From Paucihalobacter ruber (GTDB lineage Bacteria; Bacteroidota; Bacteroidia; Flavobacteriales; Flavobacteriaceae): a stretch of 64,000 nt of DNA. Positions 43,218-50,917 of this stretch are shown one piece after another. The stretch covers positions 1-64,000 of the forward strand of contig NZ_VHIQ01000002.1 in NCBI RefSeq assembly GCF_006494535.1, given 5' to 3'. A model generated the notes under the pieces. That model ran no database searches. It was not told where the DNA came from and was given only the letters and a program-made list of their open reading frames with translations. Made by a program: the position numbers and the translations under genes. Positions within the stretch are counted from its first letter, which is position 1, and every line of letters starts with the position of its first letter.

Positions 43218-43843
43218 TGCAACAAATACTTTAAAAACTCTTGCCTGCTAATATGTTTTGCCCCTAAACTCTCCAAATGCTTGGTGTGTAACTGGCAATC
43301 TATTAACCGGTATTTGTTACTTTGAGCCAACCAAATAAAAGCCATTTTACTACTGTTGCTTTTTAGGCTAAACATACTTTCGCCACAAAACACCTTGTTA
43401 CCCAAATCAACACCGTACAAACCACCAACCAGCTCGTTTTGATCCCAAACCTCAACCGATTTGGCAAATCCGGCGCGATGTAAATTAATGTAGGCATCGA
43501 TCATACTTTTTCCAATCCAGGTGCCTCGCTGACCATCTCTTTTAATGACGGAGCAATGCTCAATAACCTGCTCAAAAGCTTTGTTTTCGGTGATTTGATA
43601 AGTGGTTTTTCGCATAAATTGCTTCATGCTTTTACTCACTTTCAAATCCTTGGGAAATAACACAAATCGCGGGTCTGGCGACCACCATAAAATGGGGTCT
43701 TCGTCATTAAACCACGGAAAAATACCTGTGGCATAAGCATGAATAAGTCGCTCAAGGGATAGATCGCCACCAATGGCCAATAAACCATCTCTTGTGGCTT
43801 CGTGATGAGCGGGAAATTGTATGGGTTTTCCTAAAAACTTCAT
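43214..43843 (-). CDS. aat: leucyl/phenylalanyl-tRNA-protein transferase
   Basis: A 209-residue Aat that adds Leu or Phe to proteins with N-terminal Arg or Lys, marking them for ClpAP degradation by the N-end rule. It has YATGIFPWFNDEDPILWWSP, FVLFPKDLKVSKSMKQFMRK and GVDLGNKVFCGESMF, all family hallmarks. Length is close to the E. coli enzyme. It is a single gene convergent with tag. Confidence 0.95.
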   Translation of the reverse strand: MKFLGKPIQFPAHHEATRDGLLAIGGDLSLERLIHAYATGIFPWFNDEDPILWWSPDPRFVLFPKDLKVSKSMKQFMRKTTYQITENKAFEQVIEHCSVIKRDGQRGTWIGKSMIDAYINLHRAGFAKSVEVWDQNELVGGLYGVDLGNKVFCGESMFSLKSNSSKMAFIWLAQSNKYRLIDCQLHTKHLESLGAKHISRQEFLKYLLH

Positions 43844-44015
43844 AATTAAAATTAATTATAACGATGAAGTTGGGTTTAGGGCGTTAAAAAAACTAAATTC
43901 TTTTGTTTATTCAAAGAAAATATTGATATTTGAACTGACCTTTGTTTAATAAATTTTGTTCATCATTGCTTTTTTGAGTTTGTTTGTAAAGGTCAAAACC
44001 TAAAACCACAACATT

Positions 44016-44049
44016 AAAGTCCCGTAATAGCTTGCGGGACTTTTTTATT
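44016..44049 (+). terminator. strong terminator of unassigned plus-strand transcript
   Basis: AAAGTCCCG (44016-44024) pairs with CGGGACTTT (44035-44043) around a 10-nt loop, followed on the plus strand by a run of T. It points away from aat and lies 13 nt from the DUF3127 stop on the opposite strand. No plus-strand gene precedes it in 43844-44015, so it may end a small RNA or be used on the minus strand for the DUF3127 gene. Confidence 0.7.
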
Positions 44050-44061
44050 TTCTAGTCCTTT

Positions 44062-44439
44062 TTAAAACGGTAAATCGTCGGGATCTTCATCGTTTAAATT
44101 AGAAACCGGCTCAAAAGCATCGTTTGGCGGCATTGGTGGCATTTCGGATGAAGATGCATCGCTTTGTAAAGCCTCAATTCTCCAGCCTTGTATAGAGTTA
44201 AAATACTTAACTTCTCCTTGGGGACTGGTCCATTCTCTGCCGCGTAAATTAATACTAATTTTAACGTTTTGGCCAACCTGATAATTATTGAGTAAATCTG
44301 TTTTATCTTGAACAAATTCTACCATCAGGTCTTGCGGATACTGTTCTTCGGTAGTTACCACAATTTCTCTCTTTCTAAACCCACCGGTTCCAAATGTTTG
44401 GGTTTCTCCTATCTTTTTTACTTTTCCTTGTATTTCCAT
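44062..44439 (-). CDS. DUF3127 protein with SSB-like acidic tail
   Basis: A 125-residue protein of the DUF3127 family, resembling an OB-fold domain. The conserved part includes QTFGTGGFRKREIVVTTEEQ, EFVQDKTDLLNNYQVGQNVK and REWTSPQGEVKYFNSIQGWR (about residues 14-90). After a short proline-rich linker the protein ends EDPDDLPF, closely resembling the acidic DDDIPF tip of single-stranded DNA-binding protein, which recruits repair and replication partners. A nucleic-acid-binding role is therefore plausible, but unproven. It follows the flavin reductase gene and is 33 nt from it. Confidence 0.85.
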   Translation of the reverse strand: MEIQGKVKKIGETQTFGTGGFRKREIVVTTEEQYPQDLMVEFVQDKTDLLNNYQVGQNVKISINLRGREWTSPQGEVKYFNSIQGWRIEALQSDASSSEMPPMPPNDAFEPVSNLNDEDPDDLPF

Positions 44440-44472
44440 ACTATTTAACTAATCTAATATTTAAAAATTTAT

Positions 44473-45354
44473 TTATTCAATATTATCTGAAAGCAATAAC
44501 TTCCAGGCACTTTCAACGTCGCCAAAACTGAGATAATTTCTGGCCATGGTTTGACGTTCGCGATGAGACATGGTGCTAATGTCGGGATATCTGGTACTCA
44601 CATCTTTTACAAATTCTTCGATGGCTTGTTTAGTTGGTAACTCGCTTATATTACCTAACATTCCCAGATCGTTTCCGGTTAAAATCATGCTATTTTTGAT
44701 GTGATCTGGCATGTTATCGACGCCAATTCCCAAATTTCTGATGGGTTTTGGTATTTCAAAAAACCCGTTTTTTGCACGACTGTAGTAGTTACCACCTGCA
44801 CGAGCAACCAAATCCAGCGCTTCTTGATTGATAGTAAGGTCTTCGTTTAAAACCTCATCGGCCACATGAAATTTCACCACTTCGCAAATAATCATATTCC
44901 CGGCACCGCCTTCGGTTCCCAAACTAATAATATCATTCACCTTACATTCAAATTGCACCGGAGCTTCGGCAACTCTAAATGGTTTTACCTCATCAGACGG
45001 TAACATGGTAAGTCCGGCCTTTTCAAATTCATTTATACCTTTATCATACTCGGTACTGCTTAACGACATTTGATGAACCAAATCGTAATTCACTACGTTA
45101 ATCACCACTTCTTTCACCTCCTGCACATTTTCCAGCGTGTGTTTATTGGTATTGTCTCTCACGCGGCGAGCCGGCGAAAACACTAAAATAGGCGGATTAG
45201 AACTAAACACATTAAAATAGCTAAAAGGTGATAAGTTTGGCCTGCCTTGCGCATTGATAGTACTTGCAAATGCAATGGGTCTTGGCGCCACGGCACTCAG
45301 CAAGTAAGCGTGTAGTCTGGCTGTAGATAAATCTGCCGGATTTAATGAAATCAT
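44473..45354 (-). CDS. flavin reductase family protein
   Basis: A 293-residue FMN-binding protein of the flavin reductase-like domain family. The start at 45354 (MISLNPADLST) lies downstream of a -7 box, while the in-frame ATG at 45387 lies upstream of it and is excluded. Family text is VAPRPIAFASTINAQGRPNL and SPFSYFNVFSSNPPILVFSP (about 20-60), followed by IVVEVNV-like beta strands; the last 90 residues form an extra helical region. It may reduce flavin or act on small metabolites. DUF3127 follows it. Confidence 0.87.
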   Translation of the reverse strand: MISLNPADLSTARLHAYLLSAVAPRPIAFASTINAQGRPNLSPFSYFNVFSSNPPILVFSPARRVRDNTNKHTLENVQEVKEVVINVVNYDLVHQMSLSSTEYDKGINEFEKAGLTMLPSDEVKPFRVAEAPVQFECKVNDIISLGTEGGAGNMIICEVVKFHVADEVLNEDLTINQEALDLVARAGGNYYSRAKNGFFEIPKPIRNLGIGVDNMPDHIKNSMILTGNDLGMLGNISELPTKQAIEEFVKDVSTRYPDISTMSHRERQTMARNYLSFGDVESAWKLLLSDNIE

Positions 45355-45374
45355 CTTTTTGGTTCGATTTTCAA

Positions 45375-45382
45375 CAAAAGTA
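45375..45382 (-). promoter_or_regulatory. -7 box of flavin reductase gene
   Basis: Minus-strand TACTTTTG (45382-45375) fits TAnnTTTG, 20 nt before the ATG at 45354, and excludes the earlier in-frame ATG. Confidence 0.55.
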
Positions 45383-45474
45383 AACAATGTAAGTCTGCTT
45401 TAAAAGAAATTTAGAAACAGAAACGCATAATATTATTAACATAATTCTGTTATATTTATCCAAAAACCAACTGA

Positions 45475-46632
45475 ATGGCGATACACGTAAACAGGAATTT
45501 TATTCGCAGTGCCTTTGTGCTGATATCATTGATTATTGTTTCGTTAATTTCGTGGAACACCTATGTGTTTTTTCAAAAATTCAAGGCCGAAGAGCGCGTA
45601 AAAATGGAAAACTGGTCTTTTGCACAAATTGATATCGCCAAGAACTTAGAGTCTGACAGCAATCAGGATATTGGCGAATTACCGCTTCAAATTATATCGA
45701 GCAATCAAACCACGCCCATGATTACCGTAAGTAAACGCGGTGAATATAATTTTAACAACATAGACGAAGAAAAAGCCCGAGACACCACTTACGTTAAGGC
45801 CTTAATAGAAAAATTCAAAAAAGAAAACAAACCTATTGAAATTAGGTACGATGGTGAAGTGCTATCGACCATTTACTATGGTAACTCGCCTTTGCTTAAT
45901 AAACTAAAATACTACCCAATGGCTTTGGTTTTGATTATAGTATTGTTTGCTGCGGTGGCCTATTTTTTCTACCGAAGTACCAAAACAGCCGATCAAAATA
46001 AACTTTGGACAGGGATGGCGAAAGAAACTGCCCATCAAATTGGTACACCGTTGTCTTCTTTAGTTGGCTGGAGCGAAATTTTAAAAGCCGAACAGGTAAA
46101 TCCCGAGTATTTGGTAGAAATTGAAAAAGACATCAACCGCCTGCAAACTATTACTGAGCGCTTTAGTAAAATTGGATCGATTCCTAATTTAGACGAACAG
46201 GATATTGTAGCTGCCACCAAGGAATCTTATCAGTATTTAAAGTCGCGTTCTTCAAAGCTTATCAAATTTGAAATATCGGTACCAAATGAAACTATTTTTG
46301 TAAAACTCAACGAACCACTTTATAGTTGGACGATTGAAAACCTGGTAAAAAATGCCATTGATGCCATGAAAGGCAAAGGCACCTTAACCATCCATATTGA
46401 AAACGACCAGAAATTTGTGCATATTTTAATTAGCGATACGGGCAAAGGCATTTCAAAAAATCTGTTTAAAACCATTTTTGAACCAGGATACACCAGCAAA
46501 AAACGCGGCTGGGGATTGGGATTATCACTGTCTAAACGAATCATTGAAGACTACCACCAAGGAAAAATAAAGGTAAAACACTCTGAAATTGGAAAAGGTA
46601 CAACGATGCAGATTTCTTTGCGGGTGGTTTGA
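45475..46632 (+). CDS. membrane sensor histidine kinase
   Basis: A 385-residue kinase with two helices (about 11-30 and 147-166) enclosing a periplasmic domain of about 115 residues. The phosphoacceptor region reads AKETAHQIGTPLSSLVGW with His187; the usual HEIKTPL is HQIGTPL. The ATPase domain includes NLVKNAIDAM, ISDTGKGI and GWGLGLSLSKRII. No response regulator is adjacent, so it is an orphan kinase. A short tandem repeat follows the gene. Confidence 0.9.
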   Translation: MAIHVNRNFIRSAFVLISLIIVSLISWNTYVFFQKFKAEERVKMENWSFAQIDIAKNLESDSNQDIGELPLQIISSNQTTPMITVSKRGEYNFNNIDEEKARDTTYVKALIEKFKKENKPIEIRYDGEVLSTIYYGNSPLLNKLKYYPMALVLIIVLFAAVAYFFYRSTKTADQNKLWTGMAKETAHQIGTPLSSLVGWSEILKAEQVNPEYLVEIEKDINRLQTITERFSKIGSIPNLDEQDIVAATKESYQYLKSRSSKLIKFEISVPNETIFVKLNEPLYSWTIENLVKNAIDAMKGKGTLTIHIENDQKFVHILISDTGKGISKNLFKTIFEPGYTSKKRGWGLGLSLSKRIIEDYHQGKIKVKHSEIGKGTTMQISLRVV

Positions 46633-46641
46633 GAAAGGTAG

Positions 46642-46673
46642 TTGAGTTGGTGAGTTAGTGAGTTAGTGAGTGT
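46642..46673. repeat. four tandem 8-mers
   Basis: Imperfect tandem units TTGAGTTG, GTGAGTTA, GTGAGTTA and GTGAGTGT run from 46642 to 46673, just after the histidine kinase stop. The phase is conserved; the two central units are identical. Confidence 0.8.
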
Positions 46674-46762
46674 TGGCTAAAGTAATTAGTTGTTAGTTAT
46701 TTAGTCGTTCCGGGACTTCTTTAAAGTTTAGTTGCAACCCTTTATTTCAATAAAATTCAAAA

Positions 46763-47152
46763 CTAAATAAATCCCGCAATATCCTTGGCAATCCTATCAA
46801 AATCCTCAGATTCTAATAATGTTTTATGAGTAAATTTTGCATCGTCCATGCTACGTAGCGGAATTAAATGCACATGTACATGCGGTACTTCTAAACCAAT
46901 CACCGTCATGCCCACACGCTTACAAGGAACAGCCTTTTCTAAAGCAATGGCTACTTTTCTTGAAAATGCCATGAGTTTTAGATATAAGTCTTCGTCTAAA
47001 TCGAAAATTTTATCAACTTCAACTTTAGGAATACAAAGCGTGTGTCCCGGGGCATTGGGATTGATATCTAAAAACGCCAGAAATTGATCGGTTTCGGCTA
47101 CTTTATAAGCTGGAATTTCACCTGAAATAATTTTTGAAAATATGGATGCCAT
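46763..47152 (-). CDS. HIT family protein
   Basis: A 129-residue histidine-triad hydrolase or transferase acting on nucleotide conjugates such as AMP-lysine. The triad is VPHVHVHLIP (His91, His93, His95) and the opening is ASIFSKIISGEIPAYKV. I start at the ATG at 47152, 22 nt after a -7 box; the ATG at 47227 would add a non-family stretch crossing the greA terminator. It lies 100 nt after greA, beyond a terminator, so it is probably a separate transcript. Confidence 0.92.
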   Translation of the reverse strand: MASIFSKIISGEIPAYKVAETDQFLAFLDINPNAPGHTLCIPKVEVDKIFDLDEDLYLKLMAFSRKVAIALEKAVPCKRVGMTVIGLEVPHVHVHLIPLRSMDDAKFTHKTLLESEDFDRIAKDIAGFI

Positions 47153-47173
47153 GATTGATACAGATGGTTTTAC

Positions 47174-47181
47174 CAAAAATA
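47174..47181 (-). promoter_or_regulatory. -7 box of HIT gene
   Basis: Minus-strand TATTTTTG (47181-47174) fits TAnnTTTG and lies in the T run of the greA terminator, 22 nt before the HIT gene ATG at 47152. Confidence 0.5.
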
Positions 47182-47213
47182 AAAAAAGATTCGCCCAATC
47201 AGAAGAATCTTTT
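47182..47213 (-). terminator. terminator of greA
   Basis: AAAAGATTC (47184-47192) pairs with GAATCTTTT (47205-47213); on the minus strand it is followed by TTTATTTTTG. It lies 40 nt after the greA stop. Confidence 0.8.
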
Positions 47214-47215
47214 GA

Positions 47216-47250
47216 GATATATTTCAATAAATGCGATATATTTCAATAAA
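47216..47250. repeat. 16-bp direct repeat after greA
   Basis: GATATATTTCAATAAA occurs twice, at 47216-47231 and 47235-47250, with 3 nt between. Both lie between the greA stop and its terminator hairpin, in the 3' untranslated region. Confidence 0.9.
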
Positions 47251-47252
47251 AA

Positions 47253-47726
47253 TTATCGGCTAATCTCTAATATTTCAAATTTTAAGGTACCGTTAGGCAC
47301 TTGAATTTCGGCAATATCTCCCACCTTTTTACCCAACAAACCTTTACCAATGGGCGAGCTTACCGATATTTTCCCGGTAGCTAAATTGGCTTCGCTTTCG
47401 GCAACTAAGGTGTAGGTCATTTCCATACCATTGGTTTGGTTTTTAATTTTCACTTTAGATAGCACCAAAGCTTTCGAGGTATCTAATTGCGACTCGTCTA
47501 TAATTCTGGCATTGGCAACCACTTCTTCTAATTTTGAGATTTTCATCTCCAGCATGCCTTGTGCTTCTTTGGCGGCATCGTATTCGGCATTTTCGCTTAA
47601 ATCGCCTTTATCGCGCGCATCGGCAATGGCCTGAGAGGCTTTTGGACGCTCTACATCTTTTAAATAATTGAGCTCATCGCGCAATTTTTTTAATCCTTCT
47701 TCAGTATAATAAGATACTTTACTCAT
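47253..47726 (-). CDS. greA: transcription elongation factor GreA
   Basis: A 157-residue GreA that rescues backtracked RNA polymerase by stimulating transcript cleavage. The N-terminal coiled coil contains YYTEEGLKKLRDELNYLKDV and DLSENAEYDAAKEAQ, whose acidic tip bears the D-x2-E residues at the cleavage site. The C-terminal FKBP-like domain has ISVSSPIGKGLLGKKVGDI. Length is normal. Its promoter overlaps that of the divergent lipoprotein gene. Confidence 0.97.
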   Translation of the reverse strand: MSKVSYYTEEGLKKLRDELNYLKDVERPKASQAIADARDKGDLSENAEYDAAKEAQGMLEMKISKLEEVVANARIIDESQLDTSKALVLSKVKIKNQTNGMEMTYTLVAESEANLATGKISVSSPIGKGLLGKKVGDIAEIQVPNGTLKFEILEISR

Positions 47727-47808
47727 AATGTCATCGTTTTAAAAATATAAAGCCACTTAACTTTAAAAAGCAAAGTGGTTAATGCAAAAAATCCCGCTTG
47801 CACGAGAT

Positions 47809-47824
47809 TATCTTTGCAAATATA
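47809..47824. promoter_or_regulatory. symmetric divergent promoter of greA and lipoprotein gene
   Basis: Plus-strand TATCTTTG (47809-47816) and minus-strand TATATTTG (47824-47817) abut with no spacer, giving TATCTTTGCAAATATA. The plus box serves the lipoprotein gene (ATG 47882) and the minus box serves greA (ATG 47726). Confidence 0.55.
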
Positions 47825-47881
47825 CAAAATATTATGGTATGCTGTATTTTATTGTAAATTGCAGCGGTAAAATTTTAGCAA

Positions 47882-48310
47882 ATGAAACGGTTTTTAGTAC
47901 TGATTTTTAGCATCTTTCTGTTAGGTTGTAGCAATAACGACCGTATTAACAATTGCAATTTATTACTCAATATTGGTGTGAATGTGACCATCAATCTCAA
48001 CCTGCCACAATTTAGTCCGTTACAGTTTATTAGCAACTCGGTTTATATTCCTAATCAGGGTAATGGCGGACTTATAGTAATTAACGTTGGTACCGGATTG
48101 CGGGCTTGGGATGCATCAGACCCTAATGTGCCACCAAGCCAATGCTCGGTGTTGCAAATTGACGGTTCCGAAGCGGTAAGCAGCTGCCCGGAAGCCAACC
48201 GCTATAGCTTATTTACAGGTCAGCCTTTAGGCGCTACCGATTTACAATGCGGTTTAAAAGAATACCGCGTTTCTCAAGCAGGAAATAACTCTTTTTTGAT
48301 TACCAATTAA
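47882..48310 (+). CDS. Rieske-like lipoprotein lacking clear ligands
   Basis: A 142-residue lipoprotein: signal peptide MKRFLVLIFSIFLLGC with lipobox LLGC, followed by NNDRINNC. The rest resembles a Rieske fold, with YIPNQGNGGLIVINVG and RYSLFTGQPLGATDLQCGLK, where classical proteins bind a [2Fe-2S] cluster through CxH and CxxH. Here the first ligand site reads WDASDPNVPPSQC, without CxH, and the second contains CPEANRYSL. Cluster binding is therefore doubtful. It is transcribed divergently from greA. Confidence 0.7.
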   Translation: MKRFLVLIFSIFLLGCSNNDRINNCNLLLNIGVNVTINLNLPQFSPLQFISNSVYIPNQGNGGLIVINVGTGLRAWDASDPNVPPSQCSVLQIDGSEAVSSCPEANRYSLFTGQPLGATDLQCGLKEYRVSQAGNNSFLITN

Positions 48311-48336
48311 AAAGGCAGCCATTTAGCTGCCCTTTC

Positions 48337-50562
48337 TTAAAACCTCAAAGTAGCTCCCACCAAAAAATTAGTGGTTGCTTGCGGATAAAACCCAACACCT
48401 TCAACGGTACTAATCACACCCGGACTGCTAAAATCGTCATCAAACGTAAAGTAGTAACCGTTAGAAACATATTTTCTGTTAAAAATGTTGTTTACCAAAC
48501 CGGTTAGCACAATTTCTTTAAATACAGATTTTGGTGTAATGGTGTAAGTCACATTTAAATCGTTTACAAAAAAACTGTCTAGCTGAGACACCGCGGCTTC
48601 GGTGTTGCTCATAAATTGTTCGCCCACAAACTTACTTAGCAACGATAATTGTAAATTGCTTATAGGTTGATAAACAATTGCATTAGCCGCTACCACATTA
48701 GGCGAAAAGGCTAAATCTGTTTTGCCTAGGTTTACCAACTCACCATCAAATTCGGTGACGGTTTCTCTGTTTTTGTTGGAACTGAAAGTAACGTTTGGTT
48801 GTAAGGTGAGTTGCTTAGTAAGGCTAATTACAGCTTCCAATTCTAAACCTAACCTATAACTTTCACCGCTATTGGTTCTAATGGGGTTACCCACATTATC
48901 GATATCTCCCGTAAATACCAATTGCTCGTTATACAGCATATAATAGGCGTTGGCATTAAATGTGAATTTTTTACCGCTATGACGCCAACCCAATTCAAAG
49001 TCGTTGAGCTGCTCGGGACTGATATTTTCGTTGTTTTCAAAATCGTCTCTGCTGGGCTCACGATTGGCTCGTGCATAAGAAAAATACAAATTATTATTGG
49101 TGTTTACATTATAAGAAAGTCCAGCCTTTGGGTTGAAAAATGTATAGTTTTCATCTACCAGAAAATCGGTTAAATTAGAGTTGATGCCCGAAGTTTGATA
49201 GTTCACATTACGCACTTGTAAATCGCCATACAAACTCATTTTTTCATTGAGCTGATAGTTGGCTTTTGAAAACACCGAAATATCATTTTTTAAGGCATTA
49301 CCTTCGTAATAACGATCGCGAATATTAGATTGGGATGCAAAACGCGCCCAAATCACTTCTCCAAAATGGTCGCCATCGTAATGACTGAAAGAGCCACCAA
49401 AAATTAAGTCTATGTCGTCGTTTTTATAATTGGCCGATGCATTGATGACGTAGAAATCATTATCTAACCAACGACGGCGGATTAAATCCGTAGTATTGAC
49501 TTCTTGCCCATTAACATTTAAAGGTTCTAATCCGTAGGTTTCAAAATCGTCGTCTTCTCTGAATTGTTCAAAATAGCCACGTCCGTAAGTATAATTTAAG
49601 CCCACGTTAGCCGACCAGTTTTGATTAAAACGGTGGTTGATGTGCAGTTGATAATGATCTTGACTGTAGTTATCAACTTCGTTGTCGTAAAATTGCATAT
49701 TGCCGTTTTCGTCGGTAAACATGCCGGCCGGATTAAAGGTTCGGTTGGTGGCCAAAGTTTCGGCATCGATACCAAACCAGGATTGATAGGTGACCTCGTT
49801 GCCGCCAAACATAATGGCTTTGATAAGCGTTTTTTCACCTACGTAAGAACCTTGCAGGAAATACGATTTTAGATCGGTTGAAGCGCGATCGATATAACCA
49901 TCTGATGCGATGTTAGACAAACGTCCGGCAATTTCGAACCGGTCGTTTAACAGGCCTGTACTAAATTTTACGGTGTGTTTTCGGGTGTTAAAACTTCCGA
50001 AGGAATTAGAGATTTCGGCATTGCGTTCATATTGTACAGCATCGGTTAAAATATTGATACTGGCTCCAAACGCACCCGAACCGTTGGTAGAAGTACCAAC
50101 ACCGCGCTGTAATTGTAAACTCTCTACCGACGATGCAAAATCGCCCAAATTCACCCAAAAAGTACCCAAAGATTCCGCATCGTTATACGGAATACCATTA
50201 ATGGTAACATTGGTAGATTGCGCACTAATACCGCGCACTCTTATGCCGGTATATCCAACCCCGGCACCGGCATCGGAGGTTGAAACCACCGAAGGTAAAA
50301 AGTTAAGCAAAATGGGGATGTCTTGCCCCAAATTTCGCTTGGCTATGTCTTTTTTTGTGAAGTTGCTGTGGGCAATGGGCGACTCTGCCGTTACCCGAAC
50401 AGCCTTTACAAGCACTTCATCTAAGACATCTCTTTTAATGGAATCTTGTTGTTTTTCTTGTGCAAAGGACACATAACAACTCATAAATAAAATAATACAT
50501 GTAATTTGCTGTCTTTTATTTTTTGACAGACTTTTTGATAAATAATTTAAATAAGATTTCAT
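48337..50562 (-). CDS. TonB-dependent receptor, probably for thiamine
   Basis: An outer-membrane receptor of about 741 residues. The plug domain has SVVSTSDAGAGVGYTGIRVR and GSGAFGASINILT (about residues 80-180), and it ends with Phe (GATLRF) as an outer-membrane barrel. The leader carries a TPP riboswitch and terminator, so it is switched off by thiamine pyrophosphate and most likely imports thiamine or a precursor; such Bacteroidota receptors have been described as Omr1. I start at the ATG at 50562 (signal peptide ending YVSFAQ); the ATG at 50649 is nearer the terminator and adds 29 residues. Confidence 0.87.
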   Translation of the reverse strand: MKSYLNYLSKSLSKNKRQQITCIILFMSCYVSFAQEKQQDSIKRDVLDEVLVKAVRVTAESPIAHSNFTKKDIAKRNLGQDIPILLNFLPSVVSTSDAGAGVGYTGIRVRGISAQSTNVTINGIPYNDAESLGTFWVNLGDFASSVESLQLQRGVGTSTNGSGAFGASINILTDAVQYERNAEISNSFGSFNTRKHTVKFSTGLLNDRFEIAGRLSNIASDGYIDRASTDLKSYFLQGSYVGEKTLIKAIMFGGNEVTYQSWFGIDAETLATNRTFNPAGMFTDENGNMQFYDNEVDNYSQDHYQLHINHRFNQNWSANVGLNYTYGRGYFEQFREDDDFETYGLEPLNVNGQEVNTTDLIRRRWLDNDFYVINASANYKNDDIDLIFGGSFSHYDGDHFGEVIWARFASQSNIRDRYYEGNALKNDISVFSKANYQLNEKMSLYGDLQVRNVNYQTSGINSNLTDFLVDENYTFFNPKAGLSYNVNTNNNLYFSYARANREPSRDDFENNENISPEQLNDFELGWRHSGKKFTFNANAYYMLYNEQLVFTGDIDNVGNPIRTNSGESYRLGLELEAVISLTKQLTLQPNVTFSSNKNRETVTEFDGELVNLGKTDLAFSPNVVAANAIVYQPISNLQLSLLSKFVGEQFMSNTEAAVSQLDSFFVNDLNVTYTITPKSVFKEIVLTGLVNNIFNRKYVSNGYYFTFDDDFSSPGVISTVEGVGFYPQATTNFLVGATLRF

Positions 50563-50673
50563 CTGATAGTATCTATTTGATATTTGGGTCAGATGCAATC
50601 CTTTACTAAACACTAAGGTTTGATTGGTAATTGTTAATAAGCATTTCATTCGATAAAAATTAATTTAGCGAAT

Positions 50674-50706
50674 AAAAAGAGGCAATTATTCTGTGATTAA
50701 TAATTG
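50674..50706 (-). terminator. riboswitch expression-platform terminator
   Basis: CAATTATT (50683-50690) pairs perfectly with AATAATTG (50699-50706) around an 8-nt loop. On the minus strand it is followed by CCTCTTTTTATT. It lies between the TPP aptamer and the receptor start codon, so thiamine pyrophosphate binding would favour premature termination. Confidence 0.75.
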
Positions 50707-50737
50707 TATTTCCCCACACCAAACGCGTTCATTGGCA

Positions 50738-50850
50738 TGTAATTTCCTAAACAGCATTACCTGTTCTAGGTTCAACGGGTATGATCTCAGCTTTCACTGT
50801 TCTTGATTGGTGTTTTTAAACTTCAAGAACAGGTTTCAGCACCCCTTTAT
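50738..50850 (-). ncRNA. TPP riboswitch (THI-box)
   Basis: On the minus strand the conserved THI-box segments appear in order: AAGGGGTGCT (50848 downward), then CTGAGATCATACCC, then TTGAACCTAGAACAGGTAAT followed by GCTG. An extended 10-bp P3 stem (CTGTTCTTGA with TCAAGAACAG) lies between the first two. It precedes a terminator hairpin and a TonB-dependent receptor gene, a known type of thiamine control in Bacteroidota. Confidence 0.93.
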
Positions 50851-50861
50851 TGAGAACGGTG

Positions 50862-50894
50862 CAAAGGTAAAGGAAAAAATTTACGATTTACAAA
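50862..50894 (-). promoter_or_regulatory. promoter upstream of TPP riboswitch
   Basis: Minus-strand TTTG (50894-50891) and TACCTTTG (50869-50862) are separated by 21 nt, matching the Bacteroidota consensus. Transcription would start a few nucleotides before the aptamer. Confidence 0.7.
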
Positions 50895-50917
50895 GTAAGA
50901 AGTACGATTTGTGAAAT

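Noticed and set aside
49910-50476. 188-codon open frame on plus strand within the thiamine receptor gene
   Set aside because: It is antisense to conserved TonB plug sequence and shows low-complexity composition; a shadow frame.
48337-50562. SusC partner of a polysaccharide utilisation locus
   Set aside because: No SusD gene or glycoside hydrolase is adjacent; the riboswitch points to thiamine instead.
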